Shown in pieces: positions 1-7,421 of a stretch of DNA of 18,591 nt; within the stretch, counting starts at the first letter, position 1, and every line of letters begins with the position of its first letter. The DNA lies in assembly GCA_021151625.1 (NCBI GenBank), contig JAGKWY010000082.1, positions 1 to 18,591 of the forward strand. The letters run 5' to 3'. This stretch comes from Gammaproteobacteria bacterium (lineage in GTDB: Bacteria > Pseudomonadota > Gammaproteobacteria > Pseudomonadales > Cellvibrionaceae). A program made the position numbers and the translations under genes. Under the pieces are notes generated by a model, which did no database searches, was not told the DNA's origin, and saw nothing but the letters and a program-made list of their open reading frames with translations.

Positions 1-1
1 C

Positions 2-397
2 AGTAGTTATTTGGGAATGAGCACCCAGCAAACCTGCGATGGCAATGATTACTACAATCGCCCGGATTACAACAACGGATTCGAGGATTTTCAGTTACCA
101 CAACTCACGCTGAATGATTATTTGGATTATGCTTCGCAGCAGCAGTCGACAGGAGTCATTGCCCCATTAGAAGGTGATGTGATTTATGGTGCATTTGCTC
201 TTGCGGTGGAAGATGCATCACTGGGAGTTGTGTGGGGTGAAACGGGATCGGTATTAGCGTTTAGATCGACACCGCAAATTGATGCGAATAAAGACGCTGC
301 AAGAAAAAGCGCAGCAGGGCCGTTGTTAAAAGGATTGAGTTTGGCTGCAACGGTTGTGGGACCAGGGAAGTTTGTGACCTTTCCCCCAAAATCTTGA
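2..397 (+). CDS. C-terminal part of an unrecognised protein (cut by left edge)
   Basis: The reading frame is open from the left edge (first full codon at base 2) to a TGA at 395-397, so this is probably the last 130 or so residues of a longer protein and not a gene starting at the TTG at 11 or the ATG at 17. Neither start candidate has a visible Shine-Dalgarno sequence inside the window. The peptide is acidic and rich in Asn, Asp, Gln and Tyr at first (NDYYNRPDYNNGFEDF), then has a small-residue, mildly hydrophobic stretch, and ends with a basic tail (GPGKFVTFPPKS). I do not recognise a domain. Composition would fit the C-terminal end of a large secreted or repeat protein, but this is inference only. 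A rho-independent terminator follows 16 bases after the stop. Confidence 0.5.
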   Translation, partial: SSYLGMSTQQTCDGNDYYNRPDYNNGFEDFQLPQLTLNDYLDYASQQQSTGVIAPLEGDVIYGAFALAVEDASLGVVWGETGSVLAFRSTPQIDANKDAARKSAAGPLLKGLSLAATVVGPGKFVTFPPKS

Positions 398-403
398 ACC
401 ACA

Positions 404-443
404 TAAAAAATCAGCGGCACCAAAATTGAGGTGCTGCATTTTT
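404..443 (+). terminator. Rho-independent terminator after the left-edge gene
   Basis: An 8-bp stem pairs 414-421 (GCGGCACC) with 430-437 (GGTGCTGC), one pair being G-U, around an 8-base loop. An A-run precedes the stem and ATTTTT follows it. It closes the transcript of the left-edge gene. Confidence 0.7.
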
Positions 444-705
444 ACTAACAATTTGCTTTGCATCCGCCCTACTCTGCAAGCAAAAAATCAATTTGGTAAA
501 TTGCGTTACGATGGCTTTTCATAACGGCGTCATCAATAAATAACAAATTAAAAATATGCCTTTTAGCAAAAGGTATGTGTATGGGGATGCCCTTGAAACA
601 GGTAAGGAAGCGTTAATTTTTCAATGGGAGGGGCGCAGTTTTGCGTAAACAATCGTACACTGCGCATATCAACCATTTTGGTGATAGGCAAAGGGGGGAA
701 ATCCT
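444..705. other. Intergenic region upstream of the peroxidase gene
   Basis: No convincing gene is seen. Short open frames on both strands here lack recognisable content. The region is AT-rich around 530-560 and holds a near-perfect inverted repeat at 556-576. It must contain the promoter of the downstream peroxidase gene, but I cannot fix a -35/-10 pair with confidence. Confidence 0.4.
556..576. repeat. Inverted repeat (possible operator or small hairpin)
   Basis: ATGCCTTTT (556-564) and AAAAGGTAT (568-576) are complementary at 8 of 9 positions around a 3-base AGC loop. No T-run follows, so it does not look like a terminator. It lies 130 bases upstream of the peroxidase start and could be a regulator site or a 5'UTR hairpin. 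Confidence 0.35.
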
Positions 706-1236
706 GTGAAACTGAAAAGCTTATTAGGTCTGGTGATGACAATGGTGACCACATCAGCATTTGCGTGTCCGGAATATCTGCAGGGCGAGTATCGCAAGTT
801 GCACTCAAAGGATTCCGTTAATATTTGCGAATTGATGGAAAACAAAACGGTGCTGGTAGTCAACACGGCCAGTCATTGCGGGTTTACTTCCCAGTTTAAA
901 GAGCTGGAAGCCCTGCACAAAAAGTACAAGGATAAAGGTTTGGTGGTCGTTGGTTTTGCCAGTGACGACTTTAAACAGGAAGATGCCGACGAAGAAAAGG
1001 CGGCAGAGATCTGCTACCTCAACTACGGCGTCACCTTCACTATGCTGGCGCCCACCCATGTAACCGGCGAGCAGGCCAACCCCGTGTTCAAGGCGCTGGC
1101 GGCCCAAGCCAAAGAACCCAAGTGGAACTTCAACAAATACCTGGTGGGTAAGGATGGCAAGCTGGTCGAGTATTTCGGCAGCATGACCAAGCCGGATTCA
1201 CCCAAGCTGGCTGCGGCTATCGAGGCTCAGCTCTAG
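706..1236 (+). CDS. Exported glutathione peroxidase-like protein (GPx family)
   Basis: A thiol peroxidase of the GPx family that would reduce hydrogen peroxide or organic hydroperoxides in the periplasm. The GTG start at 706 is chosen because AGGGGGGA (692-699) sits just upstream and an N-terminal signal peptide follows at once (residues 1-20, cleavage after AFA). The peroxidatic cysteine is C58 in NTASHCGFTSQ. Of the usual catalytic tetrad, Trp and Asn are seen as W140-N141 (KWNFNKYL). The Gln position in the usual FPCNQF motif is changed: here FASDDF, with D88 in place of Gln. C104 (EICYLNYGV) is where thioredoxin-type GPx proteins often carry a resolving cysteine, so thioredoxin-like reductants are more likely than glutathione. 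Length (176 residues) is normal for the family plus a signal. It is a single-gene unit with its own terminator. Family assignment is secure; the reductant is inferred. Confidence 0.9.
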   Translation: MKLKSLLGLVMTMVTTSAFACPEYLQGEYRKLHSKDSVNICELMENKTVLVVNTASHCGFTSQFKELEALHKKYKDKGLVVVGFASDDFKQEDADEEKAAEICYLNYGVTFTMLAPTHVTGEQANPVFKALAAQAKEPKWNFNKYLVGKDGKLVEYFGSMTKPDSPKLAAAIEAQL

Positions 1237-1261
1237 TCTCTATCGCGTTGGTGCGCTTCTG

Positions 1262-1288
1262 AAAAACCGGCTTTAGGCCGGTTTTTTT
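1262..1288 (+). terminator. Rho-independent terminator after the peroxidase gene
   Basis: A 10-bp perfect stem pairs AAAAACCGGC (1262-1271) with GCCGGTTTTT (1277-1286) around a 5-base loop, and T residues continue to 1288. It starts 26 bases after the stop codon. Confidence 0.9.
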
Positions 1289-1652
1289 ATTTATCCCTGA
1301 TATTTATAACTAAAAGCATAGGTGTTACCGAACTTCCCCGTCTCCTAGCACTTGTCGGTTGAATCACAAAATTTTCTTGAAACCGATTACATTTTAATTC
1401 AATATCGGTGTCGCGTAATCCGTTACATAAATATTACTTAATATGACAGGTCCGACTTCGCGACGCTGCATCGGAGACGAGATAGAACGCCTTGGCATTC
1501 CTGCCTGGGCGCAAATAAAAAATAAAAGCATATCCCTGGCTGCTCCTGATGGCACCAGTGCCTTTTATTCCTCTGCCTCCATTTTTCTGCCGTCTCCTGG
1601 CTCGGCCTGATTAAAAAAATTTATAAAAGATAACAAAACGAGGAAGCTCAAG
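1289..1652 (+). promoter_or_regulatory. Upstream regulatory region of the TonB receptor gene
   Basis: This 364-base stretch carries no convincing gene. It is AT-rich from 1365 to 1445, where a LacI-type operator and a possible -35 box occur, and ends in a good ribosome binding site (GAGGAAG, about 1641-1647) before the ATG at 1653. The long distance from the likely promoter to the start codon implies a 5' leader of roughly 200 bases. I see no recognised riboswitch in it. Confidence 0.45.
1378..1391. promoter_or_regulatory. LacI-family-type operator
   Basis: TGAAACCGATTACA matches the general LacI/GalR-family pattern TGNAANCGNTTNCA at every fixed position, with the central CG typical of that family. 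A -35-like TTGAAA (1377-1382) overlaps its left half, so a bound repressor would block polymerase. LacI-family repressors with sugar effectors commonly control carbohydrate TonB-receptor genes in Gammaproteobacteria. No lacI-type gene is in the window, so the regulator is encoded elsewhere. Confidence 0.6.
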
Positions 1653-4600
1653 ATGATCAAAACCAGAGGTATCACTACCCGCAAAAAAGCGCTGGTATTG
1701 GCCATAGGCTGCGAATCCACGACCGTAGTGGATTCAATCGTGGCCGAAGATATCGGCAAACTACCAGACACCACCATCACCGACTCGCTGCAGCGGGTTA
1801 CCGGGGTGCAGATCAACCGCGAAGCGGGTGAGGGTACCACCCTGAACGTGCGCGGTATGCAACAGGTGTTGACCACCTTGAATGGCGAGCAATTTCTCAG
1901 CCCCTGGTCCATCACCGGTGTGCAAGCCAACTATTCCGACGTGCCTGCCGGCATGATAAGCGGTGTGGATGTTTATAAATCCCAGTCTGCAAAAACCCTG
2001 GCGGGTGGTATCTCTGGCGTGGTTGATTTAAAAACTCTGGACCCATCAACACTGGACGAAGGTTTCACCACCCGTGCGCGCGTTGAAGGTGGTTGGGGCT
2101 CTCGCTCTAAAGAGGAATATACCAAGAGTGGTAAAACCGAAGATCGCGATCCGGACTACAGCCTCGGCTTTGTATTTGGCTTCAATGACGGCGATAAATT
2201 CTCCGCGCTGGCCAACCTCTATACTGCGAATTCCTACGCGGCTAACTATTCCATGTATGAGGATCGTCACCTGGCCTTCCTTGATAGCGAGGGCGGTAAG
2301 CCAATCGGTGATTTAAGTAATCCTCATCCTGCTGCATCGGAAAATTATGAGGTGACTGATTGGTATCTGGTTCCTGGTGAATATGCGGCAAGCAGTAGTT
2401 TCGTAGAGCGCGATCGCAATGGTGGTTCCCTTACCGCGAAATATCAGTTCAACGACAATTGGACAGTGCGCGGGGATGTGTTTTATACCGAAATGGATAA
2501 ATACAATCGCGGTGTGAGAGCAGGCTTTAATGGCCAGCACACTCCAGAGTCGTTGCAAGTGAATGGCGCAGCAGCCAAATATCGCGAAAAGATTTTTGAC
2601 GTGTTGCAACCGGGTACTGTTGTGGGTGAGGGTCATCCATTTACTTACACTGATGACTCTGGTGCATCCAAAACCGTCAATATCCATTCTTTGCAAGTTG
2701 CCGAAATTTGGGCAGCAGATTTCCAAACCACATCGTCCAGTGAAATTGAAAAAACTGCCGCACTCAATACCAATTTGCAGGTGAACTACACCAATAACGA
2801 AAATCTGGAAGCGAGTGCGCGTATCATCCATGCGGAAGCAGAAAAACAATATCGCAAAGCGACGTTCCAGCAAGGTACTCCTGCCTGGTTGTGGGTTGAT
2901 GAAGATGGTGTTAGCGGTAAAGACCCGGTGGATGGCTATCGTGTGAAAGTGGATTACACCGGCGAATATCCCACTTTTTCATACGCAGACGATTTATCCA
3001 GTGCCGAGTTGCTCAAACAGTATCAGGGCTTTGCTGAGGGCATTAATACTGAAGCTGAGTTAAATGTAGTACGCGGTGACGTGAAGTTCAGTTTTGATGG
3101 TGAGTATATTCAATCTGTTGAAGCAGGTTTGCGTTATGGCTTGCGCGAAGCGGATAACAATAAATTTTTCTACGTGACTCCAACCGGGCGCTACACCGAC
3201 TGGGAAGATACCCGTGTCCCGGTGGACAAGCGCTATAAATTATTGCCGGGTAACCTCATCTGGCAAAAATATCCTAACTGGTTGAAATTTAATTACGCTG
3301 AAACCAATACTAGCCTGATTGATATTGGCGGTCTGCAAGACAATGGTTTCAGCGCGGCTGACACAATGGCTTTCACCGATTTCGGCCCGATTGGCGGTTT
3401 TGAAAAAGGTGTTGCGTCTCTGAACCCGGCAGCTTGGGATAACCCTTACGAGTTTATGAATCGCCTCTATCCGGGCACGCGCACAGTAAACGACCCGGGT
3501 TACACCTATGGCGTGGAAGAAGCATCCACCAATGCCTATGTGCAATTGAATTTCGGCAACGAAAATGAAGGCTTGTTTGGTGTTCCTTTCCGCGGTAATT
3601 TTGGTTTGCAAGCTGTGCGTACCGAGCGCAGCGTTGACAAGAGCGTAGTGCCTTCAGTGCTCGATTCGTTCAACTCTATCGGTTACGACGATTGGCAAAA
3701 AATTGCTTACGTTTACGAAACTGCAACCATTGAAGATAGCAGCACCGAAGTGTTGCCATCGCTCAACCTCAACTTTTTCCCCTCAGATGACGTAGTCGCA
3801 CGTTTTGGTGTTTCCAAAACCATGACCCGCAACGATCTGGAGCAAGTAGGTTCCAGTATTAATTTGTGGTACGGCCAATGTAATAAAACCGACGAGTTTG
3901 GCAATCCAGTGATGGTGATAGATCCATCAAACGGCCAGGCGCGTCAGGATACTGTTGGTTGTGTGGGTGGTGGTGAAGACAAGGGTAAACCCGACATCAA
4001 GCCCTGGATGGCCACTGTGTATAACGCCTCGACTGAATGGTATTTCGATGAGAATGCTATTGTTGGTTTGGGTGCGTTCCTGATCCAGGTTGATACTGCG
4101 GTCGAACAATTCCAGGAAGCTCGTTCGTTCCTGGATATGGATGGCATTGATCGCGGCCGCAAAGCCAACATCTACACCACGCGTAACGTTGGTGCATCGG
4201 ATCTTTATGGTTTGGAATTTGGTTACAAACAGCCGTTCACTTTCCTGCCGGGCGAATACCTGAGTGCAACCGGTATTGAATTTAACTACACCTACTCGCA
4301 TAGCGAGACTGGCGAAGTCGACATCATGGGCAACAAGTTGCCTTTACCTTCCAACTCCGAACACCAGAGCAACCTGATTCTCTGGTACGACAAAGCCGGT
4401 TTGAACGTACGTTTGGCATACAACTACAGAAGCGAAGAGTTTTCCGGTCGCGGCGGTGTTGTAACCAACGTAGCGGTTATGCAAATGGCTAATTGGGTTG
4501 AGCCTGTGGGCTATCTGGATTTGTCGGTCAGCTATTGGCTGAACGACAACTGGAGCTTCTTCATGAATGCCAACAACCTGACCGAAGAAAGCCGCAAAAC

Positions 4601-4682
4601 CTACGCGCAATTTGAAGACCAGTTCCAGTCCCTTTGGGTACAGGAAACTCGTTACAGCGCCGGCGTAAACCTGTCGTTCTAA
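1653..4682 (+). CDS. TonB-dependent outer-membrane receptor with shortened N-terminus
   Basis: An outer-membrane beta-barrel receptor of the large Xanthomonas/Caulobacter/Cellvibrio TonB-receptor group, probably importing oligosaccharides. The plug starts near residue 25 (VVDSIVAEDIGKLPD, then DSLQRVTGVQI and a TLNVRGM motif) and runs to about residue 130 (GGISGVVDLKTL). The barrel fills the remainder and ends in a terminal Phe (SAGVNLSF), as expected for Bam-dependent insertion. The oddity is the N-terminus: only MIKTRGITTRKKALVLAIGC precedes the plug. The hydrophobic core is about seven residues, there is no clear signal-peptidase site, and the TonB box (normally a VVVTG-like stretch) and following linker are absent. 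This looks like an in-frame deletion of some 40-60 codons near base 1710. The ATG at 1653 has a good ribosome binding site. A lipoprotein gene lies 60 bases downstream in the same direction, presumably in one operon. The substrate is not shown by the receptor itself; mannan-type glycans are inferred from the neighbour. Confidence 0.88.
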   Translation: MIKTRGITTRKKALVLAIGCESTTVVDSIVAEDIGKLPDTTITDSLQRVTGVQINREAGEGTTLNVRGMQQVLTTLNGEQFLSPWSITGVQANYSDVPAGMISGVDVYKSQSAKTLAGGISGVVDLKTLDPSTLDEGFTTRARVEGGWGSRSKEEYTKSGKTEDRDPDYSLGFVFGFNDGDKFSALANLYTANSYAANYSMYEDRHLAFLDSEGGKPIGDLSNPHPAASENYEVTDWYLVPGEYAASSSFVERDRNGGSLTAKYQFNDNWTVRGDVFYTEMDKYNRGVRAGFNGQHTPESLQVNGAAAKYREKIFDVLQPGTVVGEGHPFTYTDDSGASKTVNIHSLQVAEIWAADFQTTSSSEIEKTAALNTNLQVNYTNNENLEASARIIHAEAEKQYRKATFQQGTPAWLWVDEDGVSGKDPVDGYRVKVDYTGEYPTFSYADDLSSAELLKQYQGFAEGINTEAELNVVRGDVKFSFDGEYIQSVEAGLRYGLREADNNKFFYVTPTGRYTDWEDTRVPVDKRYKLLPGNLIWQKYPNWLKFNYAETNTSLIDIGGLQDNGFSAADTMAFTDFGPIGGFEKGVASLNPAAWDNPYEFMNRLYPGTRTVNDPGYTYGVEEASTNAYVQLNFGNENEGLFGVPFRGNFGLQAVRTERSVDKSVVPSVLDSFNSIGYDDWQKIAYVYETATIEDSSTEVLPSLNLNFFPSDDVVARFGVSKTMTRNDLEQVGSSINLWYGQCNKTDEFGNPVMVIDPSNGQARQDTVGCVGGGEDKGKPDIKPWMATVYNASTEWYFDENAIVGLGAFLIQVDTAVEQFQEARSFLDMDGIDRGRKANIYTTRNVGASDLYGLEFGYKQPFTFLPGEYLSATGIEFNYTYSHSETGEVDIMGNKLPLPSNSEHQSNLILWYDKAGLNVRLAYNYRSEEFSGRGGVVTNVAVMQMANWVEPVGYLDLSVSYWLNDNWSFFMNANNLTEESRKTYAQFEDQFQSLWVQETRYSAGVNLSF

Positions 4683-4695
4683 TTCATAACTGAAA

Positions 4696-4712
4696 GCGCC
4701 GCATAGCGGCGC
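4696..4712 (+). repeat. GC-rich intercistronic hairpin
   Basis: GCGCCGC (4696-4702) pairs perfectly with GCGGCGC (4706-4712) around a 3-base ATA loop. It lies 14 bases after the receptor stop and 30 bases before the lipoprotein start. No T-run follows, so it is not a classical terminator. It could stabilise the upstream mRNA 3' end or set the ratio of the two products. Confidence 0.6.
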
Positions 4713-4742
4713 ATGACGAATAAAAGAATTGTGGAGTATGAA

Positions 4743-7352
4743 ATGAAAAATACATTGACTCTGTTGGCTCTGCTGACTGGTGCAAGTTTATTGCATGGTT
4801 GCGGTGGAGGAAGCATGTTGGGATCTTCCGATGCGGAAGATCATAAATTGGTACCCGAAGTTGTTACCGAAGATCCAAACCCGAAACGCCCAACGGCTGG
4901 TTTGCCGGTGTTGCGTGCAAAAGATAACAACATCCAGTTCAAAGGCCAAAACGCCCTGTTTCACGGGGTGAATTTGCAATACGCCGAAGATCCATTAGGG
5001 CGTTATCCTGGTATTAAAGCGATTAGTGAAACTGGCTCTAATATTGTTCGCGTTGCCGTTGCACCGACAACCACAGCAAATGATTTGGAAGCTGCGCTGA
5101 CAGCTGCTGTTACCAATAAATTATTTGTGATTTTAAGTTTGCAAGATCCAACACTGTTTTGTACTGATGATGAAACCGTGTTTTCCAATGCAGTAAAAAC
5201 CACCTGGTTAAAAACTTTCTTGCCGGTCATTTATCAGGATCGTTTCCAGGAAAACCTGATGATTAATATCGCCGGTGGATGGGGTCCCAAAGATGTATTT
5301 AATGGTGCGAGTACCGGCTACAAAACTTACATCGACAATTACAAAACGGCGATTCGTGCCTTCCGTAAAGCTGGCTTCCAGGTGCCGCTGGTAATTGACG
5401 CTCCTTGCGGAACTGACTACTACGCATTTGCTGGTGATCGCGGCCGTGAATTGTTGGCTGCGGACGATGAGAAAAATTTGGTGCTGTCGGTGCAGGGTTA
5501 CGGCTCTTACTGGAATACCAACGCCAAAATCGATAATGCCCTCGCGGTATTGCGCTCGCAAAGAATGCCTTATTTGATGAGTGAATTTGGTGGTTCCGGT
5601 GTTGGCGAAAAGCCGGTTAACCACAAGCAAATTATTGAAAAGGCGGCGGGTGATTACGCACCAGCAGTGAATGTACCCTGGAAAGATGCCAACGATAAAG
5701 TGGCTTACATAGTTCCATTGGATGCACCTGTAAACGTAACCGGATCCGATATCAGCTTCGATGTATATTTTGATAAAGCTTATGTCGAAGACGGAAAAAT
5801 GGGCTTCCAAATGTACCTGCGCGATGAAAATGGCGAGTACGCCAACCTCGGTTGGAATGGTGCCTGGCAGCAAACCGCCAATGGCTGGAATACCATCAAG
5901 GTCGCAGTAAAAAATAAAGGTTCATTTGGCTGGGCAAGCGATGCGTTCAATATGCAGCGTGTTACCAAAGTAGGTATTGAACTGGTTTCCAATGGCAAGC
6001 CGGTAGCAGTGACTGGTGCAATTAAATTCGACAATTTTAAAATTGTCGAAGGCGGTGGTGCAAAAGAATTACTCAATGCTAAATTTGAAAATTCTATCGC
6101 TGGCTGGGAATCCGGGTGGGAAGGTACTGCTGTTGCTCTGGACTCGGGCAAAGGTGTTGCTTTAACTCGCGCAACCGGCAAAGACCAAATCATTGCGATC
6201 TATAAAGGCATCACCGGTGTTGATTTCACCAAGCCCATTCAAATCAAAGCCAATATCTTTTTCCCGGAAGGCTACAAAGGCTCCTGGACTTACGGCAAAT
6301 TCTTTAACAGCGAAGGCGAGTGGCTCACCTCATCGGATTTGGGCAACATTACTTACGGTGCCTGGAATGAAATGATCCTGACCGCTGACTTCGGTGCAAA
6401 AGGCGCTGGCTTAAGTTCGTTGGGAATTCAAATTGGTAACCTGGGTAATGGCGACGCGACAGCTGATCCAAACTTCTATGGCGCGGTGATTATTAAAGAT
6501 TTGGTAATCAGTGGTGTAGAGGCCAACAACGCATTTGAAGTGGGCACTATTTACAACGGTACCTTTGAATCTGGTGAAGATAATTGGATTGCGTTCAGCT
6601 GGGGTGATTCAGGAAATGTGGTTGCTGCAGACGGTACATTGAATATTACTGCGAAAGATGTTGCTGATCGTATCGATGTGCAACACAGCAACCCGGCGAA
6701 AATTGAAGGCCTGAACTTCAATGATCCCTTCACTTTTAAAGCACGCATCTATATTCCAGCCTACTACAAAGATATTACTTCGCTGACGGTGCAATTCTAC
6801 TTGCAGGATTCCAACTGGTCGCATCACTTTGATGTAGTGAACCTGACGCACGACCAATTGAAAATTGGTGAGTGGAATGACTTGGATGTGAAAGTGCAAT
6901 TCCCTGAAGGTTTCAACCGTGATGGTTTGCCGAAGCACATGGGCTTCTCGTTCGCGACCAGTCTGGATGGCGCAGTACAAGGGCCCGCCATGTCCAAAAC
7001 CGATCCAATCAAAGTGGATGATTTGATTCTTGAAGGTCTGGTGCCGGTGGAAAAACCGGAAGTGGTTTTAGGTCTGGTGGATTTCTACTATCAATCGCAT
7101 TTTGATAATTTGAAAGTTGATTTTACTGCGGGTGTAATTACCGCAGAGGATCTTGTAGGCAAGCAAACAATTGATCTGCGCAGCGCACCCTTCAGCTGGT
7201 TGGCGTCTACCTGGTTTGGCGGTAAAGGTGATAATGCCGCACTGGATCTGACCAAAGCGGTGGGTGATGCAACAGCATTAACCGAGCGCGGTGAAGAGAT
7301 AGTGAATGGCAAAGGTGGTTTGAAAACCTATGCAGCTCCACCAAGTAACTAA
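4743..7352 (+). CDS. Outer-membrane lipoprotein: degenerate GH5 mannanase-like barrel with three inserted CBM-like modules
   Basis: The ATG at 4743 is preferred over an in-frame ATG at 4713 because GGAG (4733-4736) precedes it and a lipoprotein signal follows directly (MKNTLTLLALLTGASLLHGC, lipid Cys20, then Gly, so outer membrane). Residues about 50-305 resemble the GH5 (subfamily 8-like) mannanase barrel: FHGVNL, the TGSNIVRVAV strand with Arg103, and PYLMSEFGG with the expected nucleophile Glu281. The final strand and helix of such barrels (FSWLASTWFGG, LDLT, TERGEEIVNGKGGLKT) appear only at residues 817-862. Between lie three beta-sandwich-like modules, about 312-436, 440-591 and 600-766, each ending in an IKxDNFKIVEG-like strand. 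Catalytic residues look lost: the usual Asn-Glu acid/base motif reads AGG (177-179), and the HD and HMY histidines read Gln134 and Gln251. I infer a non-hydrolytic glycan-binding surface protein serving the receptor encoded upstream. A divergent active enzyme cannot be excluded. Confidence 0.75.
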   Translation: MKNTLTLLALLTGASLLHGCGGGSMLGSSDAEDHKLVPEVVTEDPNPKRPTAGLPVLRAKDNNIQFKGQNALFHGVNLQYAEDPLGRYPGIKAISETGSNIVRVAVAPTTTANDLEAALTAAVTNKLFVILSLQDPTLFCTDDETVFSNAVKTTWLKTFLPVIYQDRFQENLMINIAGGWGPKDVFNGASTGYKTYIDNYKTAIRAFRKAGFQVPLVIDAPCGTDYYAFAGDRGRELLAADDEKNLVLSVQGYGSYWNTNAKIDNALAVLRSQRMPYLMSEFGGSGVGEKPVNHKQIIEKAAGDYAPAVNVPWKDANDKVAYIVPLDAPVNVTGSDISFDVYFDKAYVEDGKMGFQMYLRDENGEYANLGWNGAWQQTANGWNTIKVAVKNKGSFGWASDAFNMQRVTKVGIELVSNGKPVAVTGAIKFDNFKIVEGGGAKELLNAKFENSIAGWESGWEGTAVALDSGKGVALTRATGKDQIIAIYKGITGVDFTKPIQIKANIFFPEGYKGSWTYGKFFNSEGEWLTSSDLGNITYGAWNEMILTADFGAKGAGLSSLGIQIGNLGNGDATADPNFYGAVIIKDLVISGVEANNAFEVGTIYNGTFESGEDNWIAFSWGDSGNVVAADGTLNITAKDVADRIDVQHSNPAKIEGLNFNDPFTFKARIYIPAYYKDITSLTVQFYLQDSNWSHHFDVVNLTHDQLKIGEWNDLDVKVQFPEGFNRDGLPKHMGFSFATSLDGAVQGPAMSKTDPIKVDDLILEGLVPVEKPEVVLGLVDFYYQSHFDNLKVDFTAGVITAEDLVGKQTIDLRSAPFSWLASTWFGGKGDNAALDLTKAVGDATALTERGEEIVNGKGGLKTYAAPPSN

Positions 7353-7378
7353 ATAACTTATTAGTTGATTGGAAAGAT

Positions 7379-7412
7379 AAAAATACCGGGTATAACGCCC
7401 GGTATTTTTTTG
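7379..7412. terminator. Bidirectional rho-independent terminator
   Basis: AAAATACCGGG (7381-7391) pairs perfectly with CCCGGTATTTT (7399-7409) around a 7-base loop. T-runs flank it on both strands (T7406-7412 on plus; the A-run gives Ts on minus). It sits between the lipoprotein gene and the convergent acetyltransferase gene and probably serves both. Confidence 0.9.
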
Positions 7413-7421
7413 TGAGCTGAT

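Noticed and set aside
1411..1431. Second LacI-type operator around GTAATCCGTTACA
   Set aside because: When the central CG is aligned the half-sites are one base short and do not match the TGNAANCGNTTNCA pattern.
1653..1715. Reading the receptor N-terminus (AIGC) as a lipoprotein signal
   Set aside because: The hydrophobic core is only about seven residues, Ala is at -3 of the would-be lipobox, and TonB receptors of this type are not lipoproteins. A deletion explains the sequence better.
2313..2873. A 186-codon open frame on the minus strand opposite the receptor gene
   Set aside because: It lies wholly within the strongly supported receptor gene, has no recognisable domain and no ribosome binding site, and is explained as a shadow of codon usage. 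The same holds for the 221-codon minus frame at 5208-5873.
4713..4742. Earlier in-frame ATG for the lipoprotein (10 extra residues)
   Set aside because: It abuts the hairpin stem, has no Shine-Dalgarno sequence, and would put charged residues before the lipoprotein signal. The ATG at 4743 has GGAG at good spacing.
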